From contig OY540815.1 of assembly GCA_961205875.1 (NCBI GenBank), positions 14,073,638 through 14,137,637 on the forward strand: a stretch of DNA of 64,000 nucleotides, written 5' to 3'. The position numbers and the translations under genes are program-made. Below are positions 33,880-47,264 of this stretch, piece by piece. The stretch comes from Sialis fuliginosa. Lineage: Eukaryota; Arthropoda; Insecta; Megaloptera; Sialidae. Each line of letters begins with the position of its first letter. Position 1 is the stretch's first letter. A model generated the notes under the pieces. That model saw only the letters and a list, made by a program, of their open reading frames with translations. It was not told the origin of the DNA and did not search any database.

Positions 33880-34250
33880 AAAATATCTGCCTTGGGAACC
33901 ACGGGACTTTCTTCTGATATTACCTACACTTTTTAACTTGACCATTTTTCTCTACTTCGCACTGTTTCAAAGTAATTCGAAAAATTCAAAAATCGAAGGT
34001 AAACATAGGAAGATTGTTTTCAAAAATAGGATGTGTTCTTCCCAGACAAAAATTATTCTTAAATATAAAATTTCATCCTTCTACGATTTGTCGTATTTGA
34101 GTTACAGCGCTTACAGACAGTCCGACAGACACACAGACATCATGGAGAAAATAGTCAGAATGGATTAAGGTAAGGTCAAAATGGATAATTCCATCAAAAT
34201 CCGGATTTCGAAAAAATCAGCTTCGCTATACTTACTTATACTAGTGTATA
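33880..34250 (+). repeat. Dispersed retroelement-like repeat fragment
   Basis: It runs from CCTTGGGAACCACGGGAC through GAGTTACAGCGCTTACAGAC, AGTCCGACAGACACACAGAC and AAAATCCGGATTTCGAAAAA to CGCTATACTTACTTATAC. This run of phrases is a familiar interspersed-repeat tail in insect genomes. The 107-codon frame at 33845-34168 is produced by it. I see no reverse transcriptase, so the superfamily is not assigned. Confidence 0.5.
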
Positions 34251-35915
34251 AGAAAAAAAAGTATATATAGGTTTTGTATTTTCAGAGTAGTAAAAAGTAA
34301 TCTAAAATTTAGTGTAAGCAACATTGCAATGATCCAATGGGGAGAGTTTCTCTTCGTTAGAAGTAATTAATGGAGCGTTATTTCGCCACTAGCACACGTG
34401 ATTGCATAAGAGGGTAATTCTTTCGAGTAACAACTAATGGGATACACTCTTACAATTTATTGTCCTCGATAAATCATAATTACATCAATCCCCTAGCTGT
34501 AATAGTTATGTCAAAGTGAAAATCTCTGTTAAATGGCGTGGTTAATATACTTTATTACTGCATTTATATATATTTAGTGCGAAAGAAATGTTTAGTGTTA
34601 TATTAATACAATAAATGACTCCATTAGAATCTGTTTATGAAAAATATTATTGATTATTTAATATTTCGAGTAAGTTACGTTGGCTTATGAATGATATGCA
34701 AACAGGAAGTGTAATATAACTATGCAATGGGACATATAAAATTCAATATTATTTCAGGATATAAATATTTGTTCTACTTTTCATATTATGACAGATGTAT
34801 TGATGTGAATTATTTTTAAATGAATTGTCTTTGAATTTGATCATAAATACCAAAATAAGTTTTTAATAATAATTAACAAAATGAAAAAAATATATGATGA
34901 CTTGGAATGTTTTACAATTGTATTAATTTCTCTTTGATATTTAACGAAACATTTATTTTTGATAATTAACAATTATAATACTCAGTGTCGACTGGATTGC
35001 TCTTTTTCAACAGTTCAGTGGCGGGTATTTTGTCGTCTTATTGTTAGTGTAGAGGAATTAATAGGGATACAAGATGGAAGATGATTGTGCTAATGGGCCG
35101 ATCATCGCAGGTTAATACGTACAGTGGAGACAGATACAGGGGTTGTTGGGAGCTACTGAAAGCATTTTTAGTACTATCAACTTACTATAAAAGTTAAGTT
35201 GTAAAAAAATTCACATAATCTTATGTTATGCAATTTGTTATTAATAATTGTTAAAAAAAATTATAGAAAATCATGAATTAATATAATTTGTAAGAATTGA
35301 TATTAGTGTTTATGACCAAACTTGAGGATGGAAATTTAAAACTAGTATAAAATTTGGATCAAGCTTCAAATTTAGAAAATGTAAATATTGTACGAGTTTA
35401 TCTTGATATGAACAGCAAAGAATATATTTGCATGTATCTGAATTAACATATATTTCCCTATGTTCCATAGTTATATTTTACATATTATGTAACTGCCATT
35501 TATTGTTAGTTAAAATAACAGAACTGACAATAAGCATAAAATATGTCTAGCATTAAACAAAATATGATTTTAAATATATATCATATATGACAATTAAATT
35601 ACGTTGATAATACATAAAATCTACTTTAAATGAGCATTTAGTGCTAAAGGAGTAATTAATGAGTTGATATATATTTTAAAGTATCCGAATTAACTTCTAC
35701 ATATTTAAAAAATCAATTCCATTTCAACCAGTTCACATAAATTGTGGTAAACGCTAACAAGTTAACAAACTTTACGATTCGGTTCTAAATTTATTAAGAT
35801 TTGTAATAAATATATTTTATTAGATAAGTTTGTTGAGTCGGGTGCAGCGTGTATTGTAAAGTTTCATCGATAAACTTATTTATTTATAAAATTCGGCCAA
35901 ACACACATTCTTCAT
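34251..35915. other. AT-rich sequence, no gene seen
   Basis: No supportable gene. A slightly GC-richer patch lies at 35030-35155 without identifiable features. Confidence 0.55.
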
Positions 35916-35951
35916 TTATTTCTCGTCGTGTACAATACTTTCGTGTTCAAC

Positions 35952-36143
35952 TTGCTCTCGGTAATGGCAAAGTTTCCGGCACCGCCTGGAGGATCGCGTA
36001 GCAAGCTGCCGCGCTCACAGTTTCCGGTACGGATCAGTACAGTTTTCCGTTTCATTTGCAACCGCATCAATGAGATGTATAAACTAAATATGTACAAATA
36101 CAGTCTTCATGAAATAACAGTGTATATTTTATTACAAACTTAA
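35952..36143 (+). CDS. Small ORF, proline/basic-rich start, unidentified
   Basis: Within a 71-codon plus frame opened at 35928, an ATG at 35964-35966 begins MAKFPAPPGGSRSKLPRSQF, followed by PVRISTVF. The first about 25 codons use GC-ending codons unlike the neighbourhood; beyond about 36075 the frame decays to AT-rich sequence, so a true exon would end earlier. A GTACGG at 36028 is a weak donor. The minus frame (35912-36097) is also open. It may be a first coding exon or a CG-rich regulatory patch. No family is recognised. Confidence 0.25.
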   Translation: MLSVMAKFPAPPGGSRSKLPRSQFPVRISTVFRFICNRINEMYKLNMYKYSLHEITVYILLQT

Positions 36144-38830
36144 TAAACTTGTATAAGTTATTTAGAAAACAACATGTTTTATTTTATTTTATAATGAAAT
36201 TATTTTTAATGGTATCTAATGTAACTACTAATTGTAAGTACGTAGATAATATACCGTGCACAATTTATGTTAAAAATGTTTTTTTTTTACAATTTTTTTA
36301 GGTTAAAAAGAGAACCTGTATTAGAAATATATTTCCACTGAAAAATAAGATGAAAAATTGCTAACCTTCCACGAGTTATACTAAATCTAAACAATCAAAC
36401 ATTAAAATAATTTAAAATCGTACTATATTTTACTTTATATAATTTCTAAACGATCTAATTTATGACGTTTAAAATAATTTTACTAGCATTCGTAGTTTCT
36501 GTTTTTAATACAGTCATAAATTATTTACTATACACATAAATATAATTTATTAGTATAAAAGAATGTTGTCTTTTTTAATTTAATGTATTTTTGTATTATT
36601 TTGTAATGCAGAAAACACCAAACTTTTGATTTGATTTCCACATATAAACCTGTCCTCTAAATAATTAAGTCTTATTAGTAAAGCATTACTATAACATAAA
36701 TACAATATAATAAATTTATTGTAAAACTGTAATTTTGAATTTCAATGTTTTGTAACGATCCATAATTTCCGCTAAATTTGAGTTAATTATTTTGTTTGAT
36801 TACTTGTGTAATTGTCTTAATTGTGTTTTATCTTTCGAACTTGCACGGAATTCCAAATTAATTTTAGTAATATTCTCCTTGTTTTACTTTTTGAAGATTT
36901 CTCCGAACGAGATTAAAATTTGTAAAATAATTTGCAATACATTTTCGTGTATTTGTCGGTGTCTCTTTGATTGTTATAATTAAATTATTTATGAATGTAT
37001 ATTAATTATTATATATTATAAAGAGAATTTGTTATGTAACAACTAATATATTAATAATTAATTATCCTATAAATGATCAGATGTACCTATAATAAATACC
37101 ATTTTAACATTAACAATTTAAATTGTCGAAAAAAACAACAACCAACAACTGAATATAGTGAATACAAACATCTATAAAAGCGGCCGTATAAAGGTGAAAG
37201 AATAAAAGTTTTCATAAACAATAAAAATAAAAATTTATCAATTCAAATCTGCAATTATGCGCCAGAGTAAATTTGGCGAACAACGTTGAGTTTCTTTTCA
37301 GATAAAATCAGAGTTAAACTAGTGCGGTTCTATAGCATCATCCAGCGAGTTAAACGGTTGTGTTAAAAACCGTAAAAATGTTTTATCGCACTATTCAAAG
37401 GCGGGCATAAAAGCGTAGAGAGCGTCTAATAAACTGGAAGAACAAGAACAGATATTAAAGGAGAAGTCATAAAGAAAATTGGTTTCCCTGCACAATCGTA
37501 TTGACACCACATATGTGGGATTACGAAAACGCAAACAATGTCATCGATTCACTCTAACTTGATCGCTTTCTAATACGGCTATCTTTTACATGGAATCTGT
37601 TGATATCTACACCCGAATCATACCAATACATTTCTTTTCTCTTCTTCTGCTTATACTCTGGAGTTTGGTATGTATCAATAAGTTGATTATATCTGTTTGA
37701 GAATATATGATATTGTTTATACTTTCTATGCAGAAACAGTATCACATGATAAATTTAATACGCCTAAATTTATGTTCTGAGGTACTAACTTTTATGATGG
37801 TTAATAAAATTTTGATGAAAGCATTATACATTTTGTATTATAAAAAAGAAATATCAATCAATCATCTTATAGTTGTTTATTGTTCCTCGCTGACTGAAAT
37901 AGAATATATATTTATTGTAGTGTATTGATAGAAATATACATTCCGTTATATATTCTAATAAAATTGTTAACGTATATATCCGTTTATTACATGAGAGGAG
38001 TTATATAATTTATGTACTAGGTACTAAATAATATTCCATAAGTTTAACAACATTCGGTTATACGTTTAACAGTTTACAAAATATTGACATGACCACACTT
38101 TAAAAATCACCACATACACACAAACGCACTCACATATTCCCTAATAACAGCAAAAATTCATGAGCGGAAAAACGGTTGTCGATAACAAAAATGAAATCCG
38201 TTGCAACTGATATAGATTCATCCTTATATGATCGTATTTCCAAACTGCATAGAAAAAGAGACACATACACAAACAGAGAGGGAGAAACAATGTAGGCAAT
38301 ACTGATTACTAATTACATTTCCAATGGATGTAAATGTAATAGATCCCCCTTCTCCCGAACGTAGTTTTCTACTCAGTGTTCGCTCTCTGTCAATACGGGC
38401 CGTAACGAGGCGAATAAATAGCAATTTTCTATATTGGATTTATTCCAAATTGCAAGTCGATCGATAAAAAAGGATAGGGATACATTTTGTGCGTCGTTTA
38501 AGTCACATTGTCTCTTTTTGGTGCACATTTTTCCTGGTGATTTATTTTTAGATAAATGTTTATCCATATTTCGATAAAAGATAACATTTTTGTCGATATA
38601 GTTTCTTCAAAACATATATATTTTGATTTAATTATCCAAATTGAGTAAAGCATTGTATTGTCTTTGGACGTATACTCTTGTTATGAATAGACATAATAAT
38701 AAGTTACTTTATACATATTACAATGAATTATAATAATTAATTTGATGCTTTAAACCACTTTGAAGTCAAATACACAATTTGATAGGGATAGTGATAATAC
38801 TTCGATAAAAATAATCAGAGAACGTAAAAC
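36144..38830. other. AT-rich sequence, no gene seen
   Basis: AT-rich; a modestly complex patch at 37240-37460 and another at 38330-38410 show no splice pair or known motif. Frames of 61-73 codons are not supported. Confidence 0.5.
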
Positions 38831-38835
38831 TGAAA

Positions 38836-39075
38836 ATGCCCGAATACAGCAATAAGTTGCGGCAATGTTCATATCTAAGGAGTAGTAGGCATTTGTACAT
38901 AGCAGCACGTGAAGTAGAAACCCTCGGGGGTTTGTTTAAATATGTCCACAGAGCTGGCGAGATAACCGGCACGCATGCGGCTAATAGGCACTCGACTGAA
39001 AGGTCCTCTGGCGCCTATTGAGGATCCAAAGACCCACGCAAGCGGTGCTACGTGACGTCTCATGCCATGCATTTT
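38836..39075 (+). other. GC-richer island with a 61-codon ORF
   Basis: ATG at 38836 opens MPEYSNKLRQCSYLRSSRHL, continuing to TERSSGAY at 39021. Two minus-strand frames (38766-38972, 38875-39093) are open over the same bases, so coding strand and status are unclear. The island also has AAACCC-TCGG-GGGTTT (a 6-bp hairpin at about 38920) and CTACGTGACGTCTC with a near-perfect CRE (TGACGTCT). An exon or a regulatory element are both possible. Confidence 0.25.
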
Positions 39076-39463
39076 ACAAGATAGCTTAAGCATTTCTTTA
39101 CAAAGAATATTTTGATGAACAAAAGTCGAGATTTTTAAAATTATTCAGCTGTCTTTTCTGTCACTACGACCGCTATATCACAACATTCAATTAGGCCGTT
39201 AAGAAAATAAAAATAAACTAAAAAGTAAAATTTATTTTAAAATATACACGATTACTTCCGATCAGTTAAATTTACTGCGGTACTTATGTAGCGGCGGCAG
39301 TGGTACGTTTAAAGCATTTAAGCGATTGGCCAGTTTTTTCATCCTTCACCAAGCAGCAAATAAAGAATATGTACATACAAATAACAGCACAAACGTGTAC
39401 AATTTATTCGTATTGTCACGTATCCCCAAAGCGGTGTGGAACGACGGAGAAAAACCTTAATTT

Positions 39464-39478
39464 ACTGCCCTCTTGTGG
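39464..39478 (-). promoter_or_regulatory. CTCF-like motif
   Basis: The minus strand reads CCACAAGAGGGCAGT, which agrees with the CTCF core CCASYAGRKGGCRSY at 14 of 15 positions. CTCF and its zinc-finger specificity are broadly conserved in bilaterians. The site lies in a less AT-rich patch at 39290-39550. A match by eye only. Confidence 0.35.
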
Positions 39479-39559
39479 TGTGGGAGCTACGTTAAGAGTA
39501 TCTCCATCCCTCCAAACCCACACGTATATTGACGATGGTGCTATAATGGATATACCACA

Positions 39560-41885
39560 GTAATGTTGGAAATATAGAGCCACTTTTCCAATCTCAATGT
39601 TGTTGTGAGTTGTAACAGAATTTGCTATGTCAAAATGGGTTTTTCATTGTTGATTCAATATGTTCGTTTACATATAATTTGGTTTATTTATTTATAAAAT
39701 AATAAAACTCGCATCATATTTGTGTATATATTTAATTAAATATCTGTTCCCGGAAAATATGAAAATTAATATTTACGTAAATATAGGATTAATATTTATT
39801 AAATAAATAATGTTGAATATTAATAAAATTATATAAACATATTCACTATTTTTTAATATATCCGCTATTTTTGAAACTTTTTTTTACCAATAAATTAAAA
39901 AAATAAAATTTTATATTGATCTTTGAACATTTGTTCCATTTTCAGAAATATTTTTAAGATATAAATAAAAACCTGCTTGGTTCCATCTTCAAAAGTATTC
40001 TCACACATGACGTACCTGTAACAAAAGAAATTACTATTATTATTTAAAATAAACAAATATTCAAATAACAACCAATTATATTATACTACCACATTTTTCC
40101 CATTTTATTTTAATATCTTTTTTAGTTAACAATTTTCATCGCAAACAAATTGAAACAGGTTTGCAAACCTAATATTCATGAAGACGAACAAAGTACACAG
40201 AGACAATCTAAATACGTATAAACACAACAGACAAACATATAATTTAATGACGAACAAATGAGATTTATTTGTTTCAAAAGAACTTTCAGATCTTCTTTTA
40301 CACAGGACATCAAATAACAGCGTATTCGCACTGCATACATATTTATGAATAACATAATTTTATTTTCTCGTATCCTGTTTCTTGTATGCATATCTCAATG
40401 TTATTTAAATGATTTAAAAATTTAACTCAGGTTTAAATTCTTTATAAAATAGTATTCTATTTATTTATTTAGCTTAAATAAAATAACTATCGGGGCTAGG
40501 TTATATAAATAGTAAAAAGTTTAAAGTTAAACATTACAGTTAAAAAATATAAACTATCAAATTATTCTATATAAAGAAAGAAAAATATCTAAGCGGTAAA
40601 AAATTAAAAAGTACAAACGTGTGCTTCCATATATTAAAATGATATTAAACTCCACTTACAAGCAACGATGAAAGTGAAATATTAAAAAATAATTTCTCTT
40701 AAAAGCGTATGCGTCATAATACAATCTTTTTGTACATAATGTGATTCCTTGCTTTGACTTTTGAGGTTTTGAACTTGTAAATAATTTATTTATTCACAAA
40801 TATAGCATTAAGGAATTTTCAAGGAAATTATAATTTTATAAATTTTTCGTACTGAGAATACGAAGAATGAAATATGTGCACAACAATAAAATATTGTATA
40901 ATATTTTTTGTAACGTTCATTTTAAAAATAATTTGAATTTTATTACAGGATATATTTTATAGTATACACAGAAAAATAAAATACGATCTTATGTATTAAT
41001 ATGCAAGTTTTAAGACTTCCGCGATGTGATTATATTGATTTCTGGGTATAAGCTTTGTTGTCAACAAATTAGCTAACTGTATCAAAAAAAAACAAACAAA
41101 AAAAACCGAGTAATAATAAAAACTAACATATTGTTTTTGTAGGTATATTTAAATACTATAGCATAATATCGCGTAACGATTTCAACTGCAGTAATTAAAT
41201 GATATCGGATATTCATATATATATGAGTAAGTATTTGACGTAGAACCATTAAATGCTATTATTTGGGCTTGTTTAACCTCAAATAGTTAATACAGTTTTC
41301 GAATACAGATATGTTTAGCTACATAATATTCCGAGCGTTGGCATTATGTTTGTTTTAGTAAATATTACCTATGTTTGCTATTCTTGTTTGCTGACGGAAA
41401 TATATACATTATACATACCTACATACATGTTATATAGATATGTATGTATATACATATATATAATATATGTAACAATATACAAAATTCACATAATATGTAA
41501 CGAGGATTTTGCAAAAAGGACAATATAAATTATAGGTACATACTTTATAATAATTTCAAAGTCAAAATATGACCTTATCTTTTAATTAAAGTTTGCATTT
41601 GCTTCTTTAAACTCTAGTATTTTGTAGATTTAGGTACCTTTAGTAAATGTATATTAAAACTCATGTTTGATGTTGGAAATCAAAAATTATTTGAAGGGTT
41701 AAAATAGATAGGTTGATAATTATTATATATTTTTCATTTTCTTTCTGAATAGTTTCCAAAATATCCAAATACAGCAAATACCACCCATTCAAGCAAGTTG
41801 AAGCATTAATCAAGTTTCAATATAAGAATATTTTTTAATAAATATATATATACAAAAATATAACTCTGATAACTGCATAATATAT
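39560..41885. other. AT-rich sequence, no gene seen
   Basis: Long AT-rich stretch including TA/GTA-rich simple sequence at 41395-41475. No supportable gene. Confidence 0.55.
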
Positions 41886-41889
41886 GCAA

Positions 41890-43010
41890 CTATCAGTAGT
41901 TGACGAGAAAGCTTGCAAGGCGTTGTACGTTGCGGTGCTTAAAGCTGCTTCATTTAAACGAACCTGTTATCGCCGACGAAACAAACGACACTAATCTACC
42001 GAGTTATAGTACAACACAATATCTAAAGTAAGCGGAGCGCTAAAGTGGTTATGCAAATATTTTATACGCATTTCTAAGTACAAATATAATAAATTATTAA
42101 CTAGAAAAACATTGATTTTTGAACTTTTGCAAAGATTGATTGAGAAAGAATTAAATATTTATGACATTGTATATATGTATTTATGATTTATTTAATATTT
42201 AATTTAAAAGTAATCAATACTTATAAATAAATCTGTAGGTTATGTCTGTACAATGTAAATATATTTATTTGTTTCTGACCACTTGACATGATGAAAACTA
42301 CAGAACCGATTTTGATGAACATTTGACTGTAAAAAGGTTCAAGACACTAAAATTAGTTTGTACTTTATGATAAATTAATTGGGATAGGGTCATATCAAAG
42401 CTAGTCACATTGTAATGTGTATGTAACTAAACCAATCAATTATAATGCGGTCAGAAAAAATTGTATTGAACTCTCACTGCTAGAAAGTCTTATCATATAT
42501 TAAGGCTAAAGGATAATTTAAAAAAATTAAATAGTAGTTGTAATTCTTTTAATTTTATAAAATCTTGTATACAAATGAGATGAAATTAAAATATTCATAA
42601 TCGAAAAAAACCTTCCTTTCCTATAGTTTATTCTAGGTATATATAGCGATAATTTTCTGAATAATTTAGGTTAAAAATATTAATGTGTTTTTTCATTTGA
42701 TGAAACATACAATAAATGAATTAAAAAATAAATCAAATTATGTTGTATTTAAAACAAAATATTTATCCTTGTATGTACGTACATATATACCAAACAAATA
42801 AACAGTGTACGTCTTAAGCGGTTATTTCCCGTGGCTCATTGCAATGGGAAAGACGAGACTTGTAGGATAGTTGATGAAGACCACATCCGCACCGACCGGC
42901 TAACGATAATGTTTATATCCAAGGGAATATGTAATTAGCACGCTGAGTAAAGTGATCCAGGCAGTCAGGATTTCTCTCGACTACATTGCCAGATATGCAC
43001 ATATGCAATG
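41890..43010. other. AT-rich sequence with two GC-richer islands
   Basis: Islands at 41895-42060 (contains ATGCAAAT octamer at 42051-42058) and 42810-43000 (CGACCGGCTAACGATAATG, TAATTAGCACGC) look regulatory rather than coding, with no open frame. A dispersed-repeat relic lies at 42290-42400 (see the pair entry). Confidence 0.35.
42290..42400 (+). repeat. Dispersed repeat relic, related to 55218-55300
   Basis: AACCGATTTTGATGAACATT, then TGACTGT...CACTAAAATTAGTTTGT, matches the order AACCGATTTTGATAAGACTT, TCACTGT...CCTAAAATTAGTTTAG at 55218-55300. Both are diverged copies of one interspersed repeat. The 'accgattttgat' phrase is a frequent non-coding tail motif in insect repeats. Confidence 0.5.
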
Positions 43011-44480
43011 AAAGATATCTGACTTCTCAAACTTGAAAACAAATCTTATTTTATTCGTACACAAAAAGGTGTTGTATTACAAATTAAAATGAAATATTCT
43101 AATTGATCCAACAATAAGATACAGTAAATATGTATCGTGTAAAAAGCTGTATTAAGTATCTACGAATAGAAGTAAATAGCTATCAGCAGCACAGGATATT
43201 AGTAAATTTCCTGCATTTTATTTATTTACTTCGTAATCGATATTTTCGCGAACACTCTGACAGCTGTCAATTTGAATAATTGATAATGAATTTGCACAAA
43301 AATATATCTAATTCTATAAATAACTTTTATTTAGTATAATATTCTTAGACTCCAACATCCGCTGTGAATTTAAAAACGATGAAGGTAGTTTATAAATAAA
43401 ATAATTATAATTTTCTTTGCCAAATATCTATAAATATATGACGCAAAATTATTGATGTATATTTTTAAAAGATAAAATTTACGTTCATTTCAAATTAAAT
43501 AGGCACACAAATATAAAAACACGTACGCAAATATTTTTATCTATATTTATTTTTATATATTAAAAATTTTATGAATGTATGTACCTAATATACATAGAAA
43601 ACCACAAACCAATTTATTTTTATATAAATTAGAAGTAGGTATTAGTAATTAAATTTAAAAAAAAGAACAATTGTTCAGAACAGAATTTTAGATATATGTA
43701 TACTACTATTCTAAACAACACGTTTCTATATATCTATACGTAAAATTAAAAATACCAAATTACAAACCCCGCAATAATTGAAAACACGTTTTTTATCATT
43801 AACATGTCAAGTATATATCCCCTTAATATTGATAATACTTATATGGATACAAACATGTACAATTTAACTTAAACTGTGATCTAACTACTACATTTAGATG
43901 AACGTTACTATAACAGCAGCATCACATATCCTGTTTTATTATAAAATTAACATGTATAATGTATCATTATTAAATTGCATTAAAGAAACTTGACTGGTTG
44001 TTGTAAATGATAGAAACTTTGAAACAGACATAAACGCTTTAGTTATCGTGGTTATTAACACATGAACTTATCAAATTATGTATCTTAATTGGCATCCTCA
44101 CGCTTCCGATATATCTAAACAAAACATACTTGTCTACATTTCAAATGTGTAGCAGTTAACAAAGTTTTGAGCTTTCCAAATTTTCATTATGTCAGAGAGA
44201 TACTGGTAGATGGGCGGGTGTGTATGTGCGGTTATTAGCACAGCCTCTAAATGTTTGCGTTTAAAGAAAGTACGTAGATTCCAGTTCATTATTTACTTAC
44301 TTATGTATGTTGATACAGTATTACGTAGCATATTCCTAGTATAAATTATGAGATTTAACTAACTGTATCTAACTAAAGTAAAGCAAAAAAATATGAGATT
44401 AGATGATTGAATACAATATTCTTGATTCTACTATTTTTATCTGAATCAGTGGAAAAAAATCACAGATTCATCAGTAACAG
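43010..44480. other. AT-rich sequence, no gene seen
   Basis: No supportable gene, element or splice pair. Confidence 0.55.
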
Positions 44481-44483
44481 TTA

Positions 44484-44578
44484 AGGTACTGGTATTCTTG
44501 GATACTACCCTACTCTTGTTTAATTAAATGTACTAAATTAGAAATATTTGTTGATATTTGATTACTGTCATTACTTAT
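44484..44578 (+). mobile_element. AGGTACTGG-family MITE, copy 6 (left end only)
   Basis: TA at 44482-44483 followed by AGGTACTGGTATTCTTGG, then the family's GTACTAAATTAGAAATATTT and TGTTGATATTTGATTACTG. The copy stops after about 95 bases, immediately beside a hAT fragment. Confidence 0.85.
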
Positions 44579-44583
44579 ATGTA

Positions 44584-44674
44584 TAAAAAATATTTATATT
44601 ATAAAAATCAGGTGCCGGATGAAAAACTTTGGAGGGCCAGATCCGGCCCGCGGGCAGTAGTTTGGTGACCGCTG
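44584..44674. mobile_element. hAT-type right-end fragment, same family as 27688-27974
   Basis: TATTTATATTATAAAAATCA, GGTGCCGGATGAAAAACTTT, GGAGGGCCAGATCCGGCCCG and then AGTAGTTTGGTGACCGCTG match the right end at 27888-27974. The left half of the element is absent. It abuts the truncated MITE copy 6, so one rearrangement or nested insertion probably removed parts of both. Confidence 0.8.
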
Positions 44675-47260
44675 ATGTAGTTAATTGATTTATTATCACT
44701 TTCGATAATTATCACTGATTAAAATCAGTGACTTTTAATTGGCTTATATTAAATCTGATTGTGAGTAAAAGCTAACATAACGCTTTTTGTGGAGTATTAA
44801 ATATAAGTAATAATTCATTGACTATTCTAATCAATGGTATGGTTTACAAGAATGACCATGAAGTAGAAATCAGCGATCTAAATACAGTGGTGACAAATGT
44901 ACATCATAAAATGAATTTACATTATTATACGTTTATTATCCGAGCAAATTCATAACGATTTGACACATCGCAGACAGTGTCAGCTCAACTTTATATAATT
45001 ATAAATACTCTACTATCAAAAAGAAGTTATCATTAACGTTACATTAATGTTGCTTTATAATAAGTTAATAAATATATAATAACTTCCTAAATGTTAATTA
45101 GGACCACATAAAATGTTTAAAACAACAGAAACATAAATAGTGAGAAGTTCAAGGGTACATAAAACACAATAAAGATCTTCAGAAAATATAAACTACCTTG
45201 AGGTAAAACCATTGATTATAAGGTATATTTATAGCGTTCAAGAAGGAAATAAGTTTGCTGGTGAGGTGGGGGTAAAACGCGTGTTAAAATGAGGAAGGTA
45301 AGAAAAGTGTGTGTGTAAGATGGAAGAAAGTTGTACAAGAAAACTCTTTATGGGTAAGTGACATGTTTATATCGGGAAACTGACATCAGTTGCTTGAACC
45401 TACTTTAAAAGTGCTTTGAAATTGTGATTGCATTCATCCAACAACGTATCTTCCAAAGATTATATGTAATTTGAAAAATCAACGACTTTGTTATGAAATA
45501 TGAATTCTGTAGAATTTGGGATATTTAATTATCTCCAAAAAGATGTACAATAATATACAAATGATTAATACATTGGTGTTTTACTCATCTGTGTATTATG
45601 TTAGTAAAAGAATATCAGCGTGATTAAAGTTTCTTCAGTCTCGTAAAAGAACGAAGGTAAAATAAAAGTTTTTGTCGTTTGGTAATAGATATAAATAATA
45701 AAATAATATCACACTCTTATATACAATTTAAACTTTATAATTTCAAAAGACGTTTAAATATTTCAAACAAAACTTTGGAAATATTTCTTAACTATGTATA
45801 TTAAATATTAACAAAACAATAAAAATTGTATGCTACATGCAAAGTAACTAGCTACTTTTGAATACCTTTTTATAAAACAAAAATGAAAAATCTTCACTGT
45901 AGGTGTAGTTGTTTTTAATGAATTTTCTAATACACTGTACTGGTGTCTTAAGATAGTTCTGAGAAAATAGATATAACGTACATAAATGTAATTAATATCC
46001 AGTAGAATAAATTGTGATGTACAGAACGATACAACTCATAACTACTCAAATGTTTTAAAAGTATAAGGTAGTATTATCGCGTGTGCTACTCACATACGTA
46101 AAAAAACTGGCAGAAAATCTAAAAGAAAAACAAAAAACATGTTTGTATAATACACACCAAACTTATTTTAGCATAAAACAAAAGTTCAGCGCCATCCAGT
46201 ACCTCTAGTTCGAACGCATTAGGCGTGGCGGGCGATAGGGAGTTAAAGCTCTCATTCCCTCACTATGTGATGGTGTAAGGGAAGGGGTGGGGTGAGTAGT
46301 AGGTTCCGCGCGTACTAAAGCGTTCTCACCCGGCAGGTTTATCGCACCTAAGAGATTTACTTATTGCCTGCAGATTCACACAGTTCTATCTGTGGCGTGA
46401 AACTTTAAGCCTGGCAACGGCCGAAATATTTTAACATAAATGTGTCTTGATACAACTCCGATATACAAGAAGTAAAACGTTAAGCCTCCGATGTCTTAAT
46501 AAATATTCATCAACGGTGGCAAGAAAAAAACGGCTAAATCGAATATAAGTGGATAAAGATATAAATATTGAAAAACACATGAATTGGAATTGTTTTTCGA
46601 TATCCGTTGATTGGTATGGTATCGGTTTTATACAGGTAGATTTAAAATATAAAACTGCTATTAAATTACACTTTTTGCGGTATAGATTTATTACAATTTT
46701 AACTTATTTTTCCTCGACCGAGTTCTTCGAGTGGAAATCGTAATTCAATATTGTAATATTTAGTTGGTATATTTTTCTTAATATCGGATATTCAATGCAA
46801 TGGATTATTAAATAGAACATTAAGTACAAATTAATATTTTATTCAAAACTAAAATAGCCACATTTATATTTTTAAGTTATATAACATAAAATGTTGCATG
46901 TTTAAATTTATGTTAATGAATAAAAACTTAATTAAATAAAACATAAAAAATACCCTTGTCCAAAAATACGAGCTAATATTATTTGAAATTTATTGACATT
47001 TTTGTTTTTAATTAACAAAAGGTGGGAAGGACAATATATCAACGATCTTTACGACCCATTCACGTGGAATTTCATATATTTTTTAACACATTACATATTT
47101 TCAACGTCCATGACATTTTTAGGTACTTATGTATATAACAAAATGTGTAATTATGATACACTACATATGAAAATTACACATGTAGGACAATCATAATACG
47201 CTTAATAAAAATATTTTATATTAATCTTCAAGAAAACAACCCTGAAATTTAAATATTATA
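44675..47260. other. AT-rich sequence with a GC-richer island at 46190-46440
   Basis: The island has CGAACGCATTAGGCGTGGCG and repeated GGG-rich phrases, and no frame is open across it. An AAG|GTAAGA donor-like site lies at 45296 after ATGAGGAAG, too short to interpret. The remaining sequence is AT-rich without genes. Confidence 0.45.
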
Positions 47261-47264
47261 TTTC

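Noticed and set aside
33845-34168. 107-codon plus-strand ORF ending YRQSDRHTDIMEKIVRMD
   Set aside because: The 3' half is a translated dispersed-repeat tail; the 5' half is AT-rich and hydrophobic.
42051-42058. POU octamer ATGCAAAT
   Set aside because: An 8-base AT-leaning word is expected several times by chance in this window.
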